Positions 18,082 through 27,146 of a stretch of 64,000 nucleotides of DNA are shown piece after piece. A program made the translations under genes and the position numbers. Under the pieces are notes generated by a model. It was given only the letters and a program-made list of their open reading frames with translations. It had not been told where the DNA came from and ran no database searches. Positions within the stretch are counted from its first letter, which is position 1; each line of letters opens with the position of its first letter. This stretch comes from Dysgonomonas hofstadii (GTDB lineage Bacteria; Bacteroidota; Bacteroidia; Bacteroidales; Dysgonomonadaceae), in contig NZ_JACIEP010000002.1 of assembly GCF_014196915.1 (NCBI RefSeq), positions 496,001-560,000 of the forward strand, written 5' to 3'.

Positions 18082-19119
18082 TTATCTGGATACACGGCCT
18101 GAACCATCACCTTTCATCAGATTTTCCACCTCTGCGACAGTAACAAGGTTAAAATCTCCATAAACAGTATGTTTCAGGCAAGAGGCAGCTACAGCAAACT
18201 CTAATGCCTTCTGATCATCTGAAGGATAAGTCAAAAGCCCATAAATAAGTCCACCCATAAATGAGTCACCTCCACCTACACGGTCTACAATGTGCGTGAT
18301 GTCATAACGTTTCGATTGGTATAGCTTATCGGAATACAAGCATCCGCCCCATGTATTATGGTTAGCATTGATTGAACCACGTAGCGTAATAATTACCTTT
18401 TTGGCACGAGGGAATTTTTTCATCATCTGAGTGCAAACCGACTCAAATTCATCGGCATTTACTTCTCCTCCCGTGTGAGCTACATCGAAGCCTTCCGGTT
18501 TGATTCCGAATACTTTCTCTGCATCTTCTTCATTTCCTAAAATAATATCGCAACCTTCGGTCAAAGCTGGCATTACTTCCGAAGCAGTTTTTCCATATTT
18601 CCAAAGATTTTTGCGGAAATTGAGGTCAGTAGAAACGGTTACTCCCATTTCGTTGGCTATCTTGATTGCTTCCAGACATGCATCGGCAGCACCTTGCGAA
18701 AGAGCCGGAGTAATACCAGTCCAGTGAAACCATTGCGCGTCTTTAAATATTTCTCTCCAGTTTACCATGCCCGGTTTAATCTCAGCGATAGCAGAGTCGG
18801 CACGGTCATAAACTACTTTAGATGCACGGGCAACAGCACCGGTTTCAAGAAAATAGATACCTACACGGTCACCTCCGCGAAGAATATTATTTACGCCTAC
18901 GTTATATTTTCTAAGATCGGAAATACACCATTCAGCGATGTCATTTTTAGGCAAACGGGTTACAAAATCTGTTGGAATTCCATAATTTGACAATGATACG
19001 GCTACGTTAGCTTCCCCTCCCCCAAATGTAGCATTAAGGTTTGTTGACTGTATAAATCTCTGATATCCGGGAGTTGCAAGGCGCAACATAACTTCACCGA
19101 ATGTTACTACTTTTTTCAT
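18082..19119 (-). CDS. kdgK: 2-keto-3-deoxygluconate kinase
   Basis: A 345-residue PfkB/ribokinase-family sugar kinase that phosphorylates 2-keto-3-deoxygluconate with ATP to KDPG, the substrate of Eda. The N-terminal signature FGEVMLRL, the sugar-binding FGGGEANVAVSLS and the C-terminal PfkB signature DRVGGGDSFMGGL, with its catalytic Asp, are present. It joins the two uronate branches (UxaA and KduD products) to the Entner-Doudoroff aldolase step. It lies 28 bases from both neighbours in the operon. Confidence 0.93.
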   Translation of the reverse strand: MKKVVTFGEVMLRLATPGYQRFIQSTNLNATFGGGEANVAVSLSNYGIPTDFVTRLPKNDIAEWCISDLRKYNVGVNNILRGGDRVGIYFLETGAVARASKVVYDRADSAIAEIKPGMVNWREIFKDAQWFHWTGITPALSQGAADACLEAIKIANEMGVTVSTDLNFRKNLWKYGKTASEVMPALTEGCDIILGNEEDAEKVFGIKPEGFDVAHTGGEVNADEFESVCTQMMKKFPRAKKVIITLRGSINANHNTWGGCLYSDKLYQSKRYDITHIVDRVGGGDSFMGGLIYGLLTYPSDDQKALEFAVAASCLKHTVYGDFNLVTVAEVENLMKGDGSGRVSR

Positions 19120-19147
19120 AGTCTGTTACTAATTATTTTTGAATATG

Positions 19148-20311
19148 TTATTTTGGATATGTTACTACCAATGGCTGTTGCAGTGCTTCAGCAAAATTCT
19201 GGATATATTTTTCAAAATCACCTACCGTCGGGAAACCAAATTCTTTCCATCCGTAACCGGTATAATATGTCACAGGAATTCTAGGTTGTTGGGTAGTGAT
19301 CCCTAATACATGAGAGAATGTTCCTTTCTGCTTCTTTACGGGATTGAAATCTTCATAAGTATCTATTTTCATTTCATTAAAGCCCTGCGGGAATACAAGC
19401 CCCACATACACACCTTCAGCTTTGTCGGTTTTAGGCTCGGAATAAACGATATATCCCTTATCAGTAACAGAAATAATGGAATCGCCAGTCTGTCTCTTCA
19501 CAATGCCTGCTGCTACATTCATAGGTTCCTTTATTGTATAGGCCTGAACAACCTTAGATAATTGTGAACCCGCATCAATAGATACCGTACGGCTCTCAGC
19601 CACTTGCTTACCGTCTACATCAAGGTCTTTATAAGTTAGTTTAAATGTTGTACGCAAGGGGCCATTCTCCAGGACTTCCTGCGATGCATAATTTTCATTC
19701 AACCATAATTTTCCGTTTACATACGGAGCCATTGCTCCCGCACCAAGGCTACGCTTGACATCATAGTTATCAAGCCCTTCTCCATTATCATTATGATATG
19801 ACCGTACACCGGCAAGATCATCTTTATACCATTTATCTATAATCAGATCATTGGTTTTCTTATACCATATATCGAACCCATTACTCGGTCCGTCTATCTC
19901 GACAAGTGATGGCCCATAGGCACGAAATGCCACACGGTCATTTTCCCATGCAAAATCGTCTTTACGTTCTGTAATAAAACGTCCGAATGTTTTGGCAGGA
20001 AATTCCTGAGGCTCTCCGGTTGTAATAACGAATGATTTTGATTCTCCTGCTTTCAATCCGGGCTGGAAAACGATATTCCGGTCATATGTAACCTGAGAAG
20101 GAATAACTGTTCCATCAATAGTTTTAACAACATAAACCAAGCTATCCTTTAAAGGAAGTTTTCCTTTTATTGTATCAATAGGAATTTCAACCAGCTCTGA
20201 CAACCGATCGAAACTACTCGGATTCTCAACTGTCACTTTCACGTCATTACTGGCACCTGAACAAGAGAACAGGAACGCAACGGTAAACAATATAACAAAT
20301 ATGTTTTTCAT
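19148..20311 (-). CDS. DUF4861 lipoprotein, uronate operon copy
   Basis: A 387-residue lipoprotein (lipobox FLFSCSG) assigned to the DUF4861 family by the WENDRVAFRAYGP and GFDIWYKKTNDLIID segments. It contains several tryptophan- and aromatic-rich strands, such as YVNGKLWLNENY, and looks like a beta-sandwich catalytic or binding fold; no established activity is known to me. It lies between kduI and kdgK, 26 and 28 bases away, so it is made with the uronate pathway, yet its signal places it outside the cytoplasm. The paralogue at 41667-42893 shares W-E-x-D-x-V-A-F-R and a D-x-F/W-x-K-K-T motif. A periplasmic step on uronate oligosaccharides is the best guess. Confidence 0.75.
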   Translation of the reverse strand: MKNIFVILFTVAFLFSCSGASNDVKVTVENPSSFDRLSELVEIPIDTIKGKLPLKDSLVYVVKTIDGTVIPSQVTYDRNIVFQPGLKAGESKSFVITTGEPQEFPAKTFGRFITERKDDFAWENDRVAFRAYGPSLVEIDGPSNGFDIWYKKTNDLIIDKWYKDDLAGVRSYHNDNGEGLDNYDVKRSLGAGAMAPYVNGKLWLNENYASQEVLENGPLRTTFKLTYKDLDVDGKQVAESRTVSIDAGSQLSKVVQAYTIKEPMNVAAGIVKRQTGDSIISVTDKGYIVYSEPKTDKAEGVYVGLVFPQGFNEMKIDTYEDFNPVKKQKGTFSHVLGITTQQPRIPVTYYTGYGWKEFGFPTVGDFEKYIQNFAEALQQPLVVTYPK

Positions 20312-20337
20312 TTATTTCTGTTTTTTAGAGTTCAACA

Positions 20338-21180
20338 TTAACGAAGTTTATCTGCTGTGAAAGTATCCATGTCATCATAATCAAGATTCTCTCCACACAT
20401 TGCCCAAATAAAAGTATAGTTACTTGTTCCGGCTGCCGAATGGATCGACCATGACGGAGAGATAACCGCCTGTTCGTTACCCATAAAGATATGACGGGTT
20501 TCCTGCGGCTGTCCCATAAAGTGACATACTGACTGTTGGGCAGGCACTTTGAAATAGAAATATGCTTCCATACGACGAGAGTGTGTATGAGGAGGCATTG
20601 TATTCCAAACGCTACCCTCTTTCAACTCGGTCATTCCCATCTGTAACTGACAACAAGGAACAATCTCGCTAAGGATAAGCTGATTCAATAATCTTTCGTT
20701 CGATGTAGCCTTAGCACCCAAGTCACGGGTACGACGCATTTCTGAAGTAATCTGTGCAGTAGGAAATTCTTTATGTGCCGGAGAAGACGCAAAGTAGAAC
20801 TTGGCCGGTTTTGAAGAATCGTTGCTTTTAAACACAACATCTTTCGAGCCACGACCTACATAAACGGCATCTTTAAAGCCCATTTTATATTCTTTGCCAT
20901 CAACTGAAACCGTACCCTCGCCTTCGATACATATAATACCAAGTTCGCGGCGTTCACAAAAATACTCTGAACGGATAAGGTCTACAGTTTCCAGTTTCAA
21001 CACCTCGTTTACTGGTAATGCTCCTCCGATAATCAGACGGTCGTTATGCGTATAAGTCATCAGTACACTATCCGCTTCGAAAAGAGTTTCCACCAAGAAT
21101 TCTTTTCTCAACTGAGCAGTGTCGTAATGTTTCACATCATCCGGGTGAGTTCCCCAACGTTCTTCGATTATTGTTTTCAT
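20338..21180 (-). CDS. kduI: 5-keto-4-deoxyuronate isomerase
   Basis: A 280-residue cupin-fold isomerase converting 5-keto-4-deoxyuronate, the spontaneous product of released unsaturated uronate, to 2,5-diketo-3-deoxygluconate. The zinc site HTHSRRMEAYFYF and the conserved EERWGTHPDDVKHYDTAQLR N-terminus, IHSAAGTSNY and WAMCGEN C-terminal segments are all typical. Full family length. It lies between uxaC and the DUF4861 gene, and its product goes to KduD. Confidence 0.96.
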   Translation of the reverse strand: MKTIIEERWGTHPDDVKHYDTAQLRKEFLVETLFEADSVLMTYTHNDRLIIGGALPVNEVLKLETVDLIRSEYFCERRELGIICIEGEGTVSVDGKEYKMGFKDAVYVGRGSKDVVFKSNDSSKPAKFYFASSPAHKEFPTAQITSEMRRTRDLGAKATSNERLLNQLILSEIVPCCQLQMGMTELKEGSVWNTMPPHTHSRRMEAYFYFKVPAQQSVCHFMGQPQETRHIFMGNEQAVISPSWSIHSAAGTSNYTFIWAMCGENLDYDDMDTFTADKLR

Positions 21181-21218
21181 TGTTTTTATATTTTAGATTG
21201 ATCTTTAGATTTCCTTAT

Positions 21219-22625
21219 TTAGAACTTAAAGAAGTTCTTCGCATTGTAATACGATACATTTTCCACCAATTGTCCTAAGAATGGTAATTCTGAAGAAGGC
21301 AACAAACCTTGTTCAACATCCGTTCCGATCAGGTTGCAAAGAATACGGCGAAAATATTCGTGACGCGGATATGACAAGAAGCTTCGGGAGTCTGTCAACA
21401 TACCTACAAAACGGCTTAACAGTCCAAGATTTGACAATGAATTCATCTGTGCTTCCATACCTGTTTTCTGATCGAGGAACCACCAGCCCGAACCGAACTG
21501 GATCTTTCCTGCAACCGAACCATCCTGGAAGTTTCCGATCATTGTCGCAATAAGATCATTGTCGCGAGGATTGAGATTATATATAATTGTTTTAGCAAGC
21601 TTATCGCCGGTATCGAGCTTGTCAAAAAATTTCGACATTGCTTTGGCTATGGTAAAGTCCCCTATAGAATCAAAACCAGTATCAGGACCTAATTGTTTGA
21701 AAAGACGAGTATTGTTGTTACGGATAGCTCCATAGTGGAACTGCTGAGTCCATCCTTTTTCCCAGTCCATGATAGCTCCTTCGAAAAGCATCGCCGATTT
21801 AAATTTGATAACTTCTTCATGGCTAAGCTGACTGCCACCATACACCTTATTGAAGATCGCATCTATCTCGGTCTGTGTATAGTCTTCTGCATAAAACTCC
21901 TCTATACCATGATCGGATAATTTACATCCTACACTGGCAAAGAAATCGTGACGGTTGCGAAGCGCAGCAATCAGGTCTGAAAAATTACTGACAGAAATAC
22001 CTGAAACTTCCGATAGTTTCTCCACATAAGCACGGTAAGCTTTCGGATCTTCCACTGCCATCGCCTTATCAGGACGCCATGTAGGCAATACTTTTATAGA
22101 AAACCCTTCATTTTTAAGAGCGATATGATATTCCAACGAATCGACAGGATCGTCTGTAGTACATACAGTTTCCACTTTGTAATGCTTCATCATGCCACGA
22201 GCTGAGAATTCAGGCGTACGAAGCTTTGCTGTACATTCATCAAAAATTTCTCTTGCTGTCTCTGGTTTCAATAATTTGGTTACGCCAAAAGCAGTTTTTA
22301 GTTCCAGATGAGTCCAGTGGTATAAAGGGTTACGCATCGTATAAGGCACAGTTTCGGCCCATTTCTCAAACTTTTCCCAGTCTGTGGTATCTTTTCCTGT
22401 ACAATAGCGTTCGTCCACTCCATTTGTACGCATCGCACGCCATTTATAATGGTCTCCACCAAGCCATATCTCACCAAGATTATCGAATTTATAATCTTCT
22501 GCTATCATTTTAGGATCGAGGTGACAGTGATAGTCTATGATCGGCAATGACTTAGCATGTTGGTGATATAAATACCCGGCTGTTTCGTTTTGCAATACAA
22601 AATTGTCGTCTAAAAACTGTTTCAT
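21219..22625 (-). CDS. uxaC: Glucuronate/galacturonate isomerase
   Basis: A 468-residue cytoplasmic uronate isomerase of the amidohydrolase fold, which converts D-galacturonate to D-tagaturonate and D-glucuronate to D-fructuronate. The metal-site motif DYHCHLDP, TTDDPVDSLEYH, FHYGAIRNNN and MLTDSRSFLSYPRHEYFRR segments are characteristic. It is the first gene of the uronate operon. The upstream region has a Bacteroidetes-type promoter bracketed by two identical palindromes. With uxaB and uxaA at 42902-47088 it completes the saturated galacturonate branch. Confidence 0.96.
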   Translation of the reverse strand: MKQFLDDNFVLQNETAGYLYHQHAKSLPIIDYHCHLDPKMIAEDYKFDNLGEIWLGGDHYKWRAMRTNGVDERYCTGKDTTDWEKFEKWAETVPYTMRNPLYHWTHLELKTAFGVTKLLKPETAREIFDECTAKLRTPEFSARGMMKHYKVETVCTTDDPVDSLEYHIALKNEGFSIKVLPTWRPDKAMAVEDPKAYRAYVEKLSEVSGISVSNFSDLIAALRNRHDFFASVGCKLSDHGIEEFYAEDYTQTEIDAIFNKVYGGSQLSHEEVIKFKSAMLFEGAIMDWEKGWTQQFHYGAIRNNNTRLFKQLGPDTGFDSIGDFTIAKAMSKFFDKLDTGDKLAKTIIYNLNPRDNDLIATMIGNFQDGSVAGKIQFGSGWWFLDQKTGMEAQMNSLSNLGLLSRFVGMLTDSRSFLSYPRHEYFRRILCNLIGTDVEQGLLPSSELPFLGQLVENVSYYNAKNFFKF

Positions 22626-22691
22626 GATTATATTTTTTATCTTATTGTATTATTGTTCTTTTCCATTTTCAATATGTACGCGTCCGAAAAG

Positions 22692-22705
22692 TGTGTGCGC
22701 ACACA
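22692..22705. promoter_or_regulatory. Operator-like palindrome, promoter-proximal copy
   Basis: A perfect 14-bp palindrome TGTGTGCGCACACA, followed on the + strand by AATATT. It lies just downstream of the predicted transcription start of the uxaC operon, where bound protein would block elongation. An identical palindrome lies 55 bases away at 22747-22760, with the same AATATT flank. Confidence 0.7.
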
Positions 22706-22714
22706 AATATTTTA

Positions 22715-22745
22715 CAAATATATCATTAATTACTAATTAAACAAC
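22715..22745 (-). promoter_or_regulatory. Promoter of the uxaC-exuT operon
   Basis: On the - strand the -33 element GTTG (22742-22745) and the -7 element TATATTTG (22715-22722) lie 19 bases apart, close to the Bacteroidetes consensus TTTG / TAnnTTTG. The predicted start near 22709 leaves a leader of about 84 bases. Palindromes flank the promoter on both sides. Confidence 0.6.
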
Positions 22746-22746
22746 A

Positions 22747-22760
22747 TGTGTGCGCACACA
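22747..22760. promoter_or_regulatory. Operator-like palindrome, promoter-distal copy
   Basis: A second perfect TGTGTGCGCACACA, immediately upstream of the -33 element. Two sites 55 bases apart around a promoter fit a dimer or tetramer repressor of LacI or GntR type that responds to a uronate; the regulator is not in this window. Confidence 0.7.
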
Positions 22761-22854
22761 AATATTACCCAAAATATAGTTATTGACTATGTATCAATAC
22801 TTTAACAACCTGTTAAGAAATAAAAAAATGTTATATAACATAAGAGAGTACATT

Positions 22855-23853
22855 TCACTTGTTTTCCTTGCCTTTCAAGACCTTATCCAGAAAAGAAACA
22901 GTCCTGTCCACTGTAGTAGGAAACCACGGGTAAAACAGCCAGAATGGATGAGGACTATCATCAAAAGCATAAACTTCGGTATATATATTATAAGCGGACA
23001 ATTTTTCAATAATTTCATCTCTCCCTCCATGAAACCGGGGAATAGAGCTATTAATGAACATGACCGGAGCCGAATCTTTAGTCACATGATTGATTGGAGA
23101 GGCGGCAATCCACGTATCTTTCATATCTTCATAGGTTCCTCCCAGCCATTTTATAGAAGCAGGCATCTTATTCTTTGCCAAAGACTCTCTTGTAGCTGTT
23201 AGTTCTTCAGTCGAAAAATCAGAAATCCCATCGATATTTACCACAGCGTGAACATTTGTATTGTAACTGGCATATTCATCCGGTGTTTCGTATTCAGGCC
23301 GGAAATTCGTCATTCCAACCAACATCGCTAACTGCCCGCCGGCAGAACAACCCGAAATTGCTATTTTTGTAGTATCGATCCCATAAATCTCTGCATTTGC
23401 GCGTATCCACCTGATCGCTATTTTGAGATCAAAAACTGCCGCAGGAAATTGTGATTCAGGAGATAAACGGTACTCAACAGGAACTGTAACATAACCTTTC
23501 GATGCTATTCGCTGAGCCATTGGTATTTGCAAGGACAGATCACCAGAGCTCCAACCTCCTCCATGCACCATTAATAGAGCCGGGTATTTTTCATCATTCT
23601 TTGGACGGTATATATTGAGATTAAGGTTTCTTCCTGATTTCAGTGTAGAATAGGTTACATTTTCAATTTCCCTCACATTTTCAGGCAATTGTGGAGAAAC
23701 AATTTGTATTTGCGGATAATTCTTTAATGCCTTCACATAGGCACTGTGTACAGTAAATGAAGTATCACGCGGAATACCATTTATTATTACATTCTGGGCT
23801 ATAGACGAACTATAACAGAACATGAAAAACAATAAGAACTTCATATATTTCAT
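22855..23853 (-). CDS. Secreted alpha/beta-hydrolase, CE10/BD-FAE-like esterase
   Basis: From the ATG at 23853 (chosen because MKYMKFLLFFMF begins a good signal peptide; an open frame extends to 23916) this is a 332-residue serine esterase. The oxyanion motif MVHGGGWSSGD and nucleophile elbow SGCSAGG are clear, and a HPFWLF segment near the C-terminus fits the catalytic His. Relatives remove acetyl or feruloyl groups from plant polysaccharides. It is the last gene on this strand of the pectin locus, 156 bases after CE12, and could act on acetylated pectin. Its substrate is inferred from context. Confidence 0.75.
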   Translation of the reverse strand: MKYMKFLLFFMFCYSSSIAQNVIINGIPRDTSFTVHSAYVKALKNYPQIQIVSPQLPENVREIENVTYSTLKSGRNLNLNIYRPKNDEKYPALLMVHGGGWSSGDLSLQIPMAQRIASKGYVTVPVEYRLSPESQFPAAVFDLKIAIRWIRANAEIYGIDTTKIAISGCSAGGQLAMLVGMTNFRPEYETPDEYASYNTNVHAVVNIDGISDFSTEELTATRESLAKNKMPASIKWLGGTYEDMKDTWIAASPINHVTKDSAPVMFINSSIPRFHGGRDEIIEKLSAYNIYTEVYAFDDSPHPFWLFYPWFPTTVDRTVSFLDKVLKGKENK

Positions 23854-24009
23854 ACACACATTTCTAAAAAGAATAAGGGCAGGGGAAATTACTATTTCTA
23901 CCCTACCCTCAATCAAAATCTAAAAACAATCTAATCTAAAAAACTTAAGGGTAGAACCTTAATTAATATTTTAAGCTCTTTAAAAGCAGTATATGGAGAA
24001 AATCCTCTC

Positions 24010-24801
24010 TTAATATGCTACTTCGTTAAATTCCTTCGTTAAATCTGTAATACCTAATTCATTCAAACCTTCGATAAATAAATAAGCCATAGCATCTGCA
24101 CCTTTGATCATGAAATGAGTATTATCGATTTTACCTTCCGGAAAGTTTTTGTTTTCACCCGGTTTCAGATGCAGGAACAAAGACTTGGAATCTTCCACTC
24201 CCATTTTTATCAAAAGCCGTTTACTTTTCTCATACATATCGATCATCGGAATGCCTTCTTTCTTTGCCACATTACGTGCCAGATCGAGGTATTCGCCGTG
24301 AGAATCTACAAATTCACCGTTCTTATCGAACTTACGTCTGGCTACTGAAGTACAAATAATTGGCCTGGCTCCCTTCTCTTTGGCTTTTTGTACAAACATG
24401 GTGAAATATTCAACATATTCTGCGGGTGTGGTATACCGGTCTTTCTTTTCTACGGATGCATCATTATGCCCGAACTGAATGATAAGGTAATCACCTGATT
24501 TTATATTATCTATCACTCTCTGCCAACGACCTTCACTAATAAAAGTCCTCGAGCTTCTGCCATTTTTAGCATGGTTGTCGACTACAATATTCTGATTGAA
24601 GAATAAGGGAAGCACTTGTCCCCAACCCTTTTCAGGGAAAGGTACTGATTCTGTTTTTCCGGAAACACTATCGGTCACATTCCTGAACAGATCTTTATCG
24701 GCCATTGTGGAATCGCCTATCATAAATATCCGTTTCTGTGCCCAAACAGCAGTATTGGTCAGAAACAAACAACACACAAGAAATGTAATTACCTTTTTCA
24801 T
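24010..24801 (-). CDS. CE12 rhamnogalacturonan/pectin acetylesterase
   Basis: A 263-residue SGNH hydrolase with a signal peptide ending near AVWAQ. Ser31 in MIGDSTM, the Gly/Asn oxyanion residues in AKNGRSS and QFGHNDAS, and Asp226/His229 in IDNTHF form the family CE12 active site. It removes acetyl groups from galacturonate so that lyases and hydrolases can act. Its start overlaps the stop of the pectin methylesterase gene by one base (TAATG), so the two esterases are probably translationally coupled. Confidence 0.9.
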   Translation of the reverse strand: MKKVITFLVCCLFLTNTAVWAQKRIFMIGDSTMADKDLFRNVTDSVSGKTESVPFPEKGWGQVLPLFFNQNIVVDNHAKNGRSSRTFISEGRWQRVIDNIKSGDYLIIQFGHNDASVEKKDRYTTPAEYVEYFTMFVQKAKEKGARPIICTSVARRKFDKNGEFVDSHGEYLDLARNVAKKEGIPMIDMYEKSKRLLIKMGVEDSKSLFLHLKPGENKNFPEGKIDNTHFMIKGADAMAYLFIEGLNELGITDLTKEFNEVAY

Positions 24802-25763
24802 TAGTTCAAAATATTTTTCGGATTCCAGTTATCGCACCCACTCAATACATTTTCTATAGTATATTCCGATGCTTGTGTTGAAGATAAGATTTTTGCCCAT
24901 TTTACTCTTCCTTTTACTGAAGCACCTTCTCCTTTGTTGCCGTATTCCATATAGCGGGCTGTTTTTTCATTTTCAGGATTGCGCCAGTTGTCCCAGCCTT
25001 CGGGTTTTATTCCTTTGGGCAAGGTGCAATTCATAAATAGCGTCATGGCATAAGCTCGCCACGGACGACCGAGGTAAACATCGGTTATACCGTCAGCCAT
25101 TGTTATATCACAATTATTGAAAATATAACCATATTTTATATTCTGAGGAGTATTAGCAGCTGTGATATATGAATTCTTTTTGCAATGTATCGTACAACCT
25201 TCGAACCAAGCAGTTGACGGGCCAAATATAAAATCGGTAGTTCCTTCTATATAACAATTCTCGAAATACTGCCGGGCTCCGTCGCGGCCTGCATACAATG
25301 TATCCTGATGCCCGAGCAGGCGGCAGTTGCGCAGGATTACCCTGTCTCCCTCAATATGCAGGGCGATAGCCTGTCCTAATTCGGCAGAAGAGTTTTCTAT
25401 GGTAAGATTTTCTAATATCACGTCATTTCCACTTAACAGGAAAGTATAGGTTTTAAATGTTCCCATCTTGTCGATATTGGCATGGTCGTCATAATTTATA
25501 ATTGTTTTATCCTTATCCTCTCCTATTATCCGCACATGGGTAACATGAGGTGGTAGTATCAGTTTTTCTTTATAAATCCCATTTTTCACATGAATAGTAA
25601 TTTGTCCGCGCGGATCTCCTGTACGTACAGCTTTTATCGCCTCCTGAATAGTACGGAAATCCCCTGTCCCGTTACGGTCAACAATGTATTCGGTCTTCTC
25701 TTGTGCAAATGCGCAAAGAGAAAAAAGCAGGAAACAAATAAAAATAAACTTCTTCATTATCAT
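24801..25763 (-). CDS. CE8 pectin methylesterase
   Basis: A 320-residue secreted right-handed beta-helix enzyme that removes methyl esters from homogalacturonan. It has Asp154 in GHQDTLY and Asp177 in GTTDFIFG as the catalytic pair, QAIAL (the glutamine of the oxyanion site) and the LGRPWR arginine motif. The ATG at 25763 is used; one two codons further in is equally plausible. The gene begins 3 bases after the PL1 stop and runs into the CE12 gene, forming a deesterification pair. Signal peptide ends near CAFAQE. Confidence 0.93.
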   Translation of the reverse strand: MIMKKFIFICFLLFSLCAFAQEKTEYIVDRNGTGDFRTIQEAIKAVRTGDPRGQITIHVKNGIYKEKLILPPHVTHVRIIGEDKDKTIINYDDHANIDKMGTFKTYTFLLSGNDVILENLTIENSSAELGQAIALHIEGDRVILRNCRLLGHQDTLYAGRDGARQYFENCYIEGTTDFIFGPSTAWFEGCTIHCKKNSYITAANTPQNIKYGYIFNNCDITMADGITDVYLGRPWRAYAMTLFMNCTLPKGIKPEGWDNWRNPENEKTARYMEYGNKGEGASVKGRVKWAKILSSTQASEYTIENVLSGCDNWNPKNILN

Positions 25764-25766
25764 ATC

Positions 25767-27137
25767 CTATTTTACAAGGCTGTTTAAATATACTTCGAGA
25801 TAAGTGTATCCCTCTTCATTCAGATCATTAGCCGTTTTACCCGGATATTTCTTTTCAAGCCATCCGTCAGGAATACCATCGATATTGGAGTCCACAGGTA
25901 CATCTTTCAGATCGTACGCATAAGTTTCCCATCCACCAACATCGTTCTGAGTATCTATCATGCCCGGTCTTGTACCGGCATCTCCGGATGCTCTTTTTGG
26001 AGCCAACCCGTTTCTGACTTCTTTTATGACACGCGCATCGGTTTTATCTCTTTTATAAGAGGCTCCGGCCTTCGCCAAAACCTTTTTAAATGCATCTTCA
26101 GCACTATCGGTAGTAACAAAAGGTGTTTCGAATGGCATAAAAGACACCAGATCATAAACATCTTTATCCGCAGGATTGGGTTGCAGCCCTAGTATATTAT
26201 TCTTCGAGACTTTTTCATTTCCATGGATAACATTTCCATTCAGATGAAATTTACCCCAGATTCCTGCTGCCTGCTTATTCTTGCCATCATCGGCATTAGG
26301 TGAAAATATGCGGCTCTTGTTAGAAGATGTAGAAGTTGGTTTATAATAATTATTGATAAAATTATACCTTCCTCCTTCTCCGGCATAACCACTGTTGCTT
26401 CCCCAATTGTATATCACATTATTTCTGAAATCGACTAATTCGAGTTCAGGCTCATTGTTATAACGGCTACCGCACATGCGGGGATTGCGGCTATCGTGAT
26501 GTGCCAGCAAATTATGATGATACGAAGCTTTCTTTCCACCCCAGATAGCACCATATCCGTGAGCGCCTTTTTTATGTACCGAAGCTCTCAGGCTTTCGGA
26601 AATAATACACCACTGCATCGTAAAGTTTTCATTGTCGTAAAACGAAGAGCACTCGTCAGTACTCCAACTCATAGAGCAATGATCGATAATAATATCCTTC
26701 TGGCGATAGCCATACAAAGCATCATCAGCCACGCCTGCGAGGTCACCCATACGGAATCGCATATATCTTATGATCACATTATTACCCTCAACTCTTACAG
26801 GATAATTAGCAATACAGATACCATCGCCCGGAGCAGATTGTCCTGCAATAGTTGTACTGTCAGATATGTGTAATTTCTTTGTCAGATGGATGATACCCGC
26901 GACTTTGAATAATATCGTTTTTGCCCCCGGCCGCTCAAGACACCAACGAAGTGTACCTTCCTGAGTTTTCTTATCGCCGTCTACTGAATCTTCCAACGAG
27001 TTCACATAATAAACTTTGCCTCCACGACCGCCGGAAGTATACATACCTCCACCCTCAGCTCCGGGAAAAGCCGGTGTTTGCGCAGTCAATGACACGCATG
27101 ACAATATGACTGCAAAAAAAGATGTTATTGTTTTCAT
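25767..27137 (-). CDS. PL1 pectate lyase with C-terminal calcium-loop segment
   Basis: A 456-residue secreted PL1 lyase that cleaves polygalacturonate by beta-elimination, giving 4,5-unsaturated ends. The N-terminal AFPGAEGGGMYTSGGRGG, the CSMSWSTDE calcium-region strand and HHDSRNPRMCGSRY with its conserved arginine mark the family. The C-terminus holds DSNIDGIPDGW, a thrombospondin-type-3/EF-like Asp-rich loop often found at the ends of Bacteroidetes lyases, probably binding calcium. It lies 9 bases from GH105, which would remove the unsaturated residue it makes. Confidence 0.92.
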   Translation of the reverse strand: MKTITSFFAVILSCVSLTAQTPAFPGAEGGGMYTSGGRGGKVYYVNSLEDSVDGDKKTQEGTLRWCLERPGAKTILFKVAGIIHLTKKLHISDSTTIAGQSAPGDGICIANYPVRVEGNNVIIRYMRFRMGDLAGVADDALYGYRQKDIIIDHCSMSWSTDECSSFYDNENFTMQWCIISESLRASVHKKGAHGYGAIWGGKKASYHHNLLAHHDSRNPRMCGSRYNNEPELELVDFRNNVIYNWGSNSGYAGEGGRYNFINNYYKPTSTSSNKSRIFSPNADDGKNKQAAGIWGKFHLNGNVIHGNEKVSKNNILGLQPNPADKDVYDLVSFMPFETPFVTTDSAEDAFKKVLAKAGASYKRDKTDARVIKEVRNGLAPKRASGDAGTRPGMIDTQNDVGGWETYAYDLKDVPVDSNIDGIPDGWLEKKYPGKTANDLNEEGYTYLEVYLNSLVK

Positions 27138-27146
27138 ATCCGTTTT

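Noticed and set aside
18054-18110. Longer start for kduD
   Set aside because: It would overlap kdgK and adds residues with no family match; the ATG at 18053 begins right before the SDR fold.
22828-22841. Palindrome ATGTTATATAACAT after the esterase gene, with a T7 tail on the - strand
   Set aside because: It may act as a weak terminator, but the stem is only about five A/T-rich pairs with a usable loop, so it was not listed as a feature.
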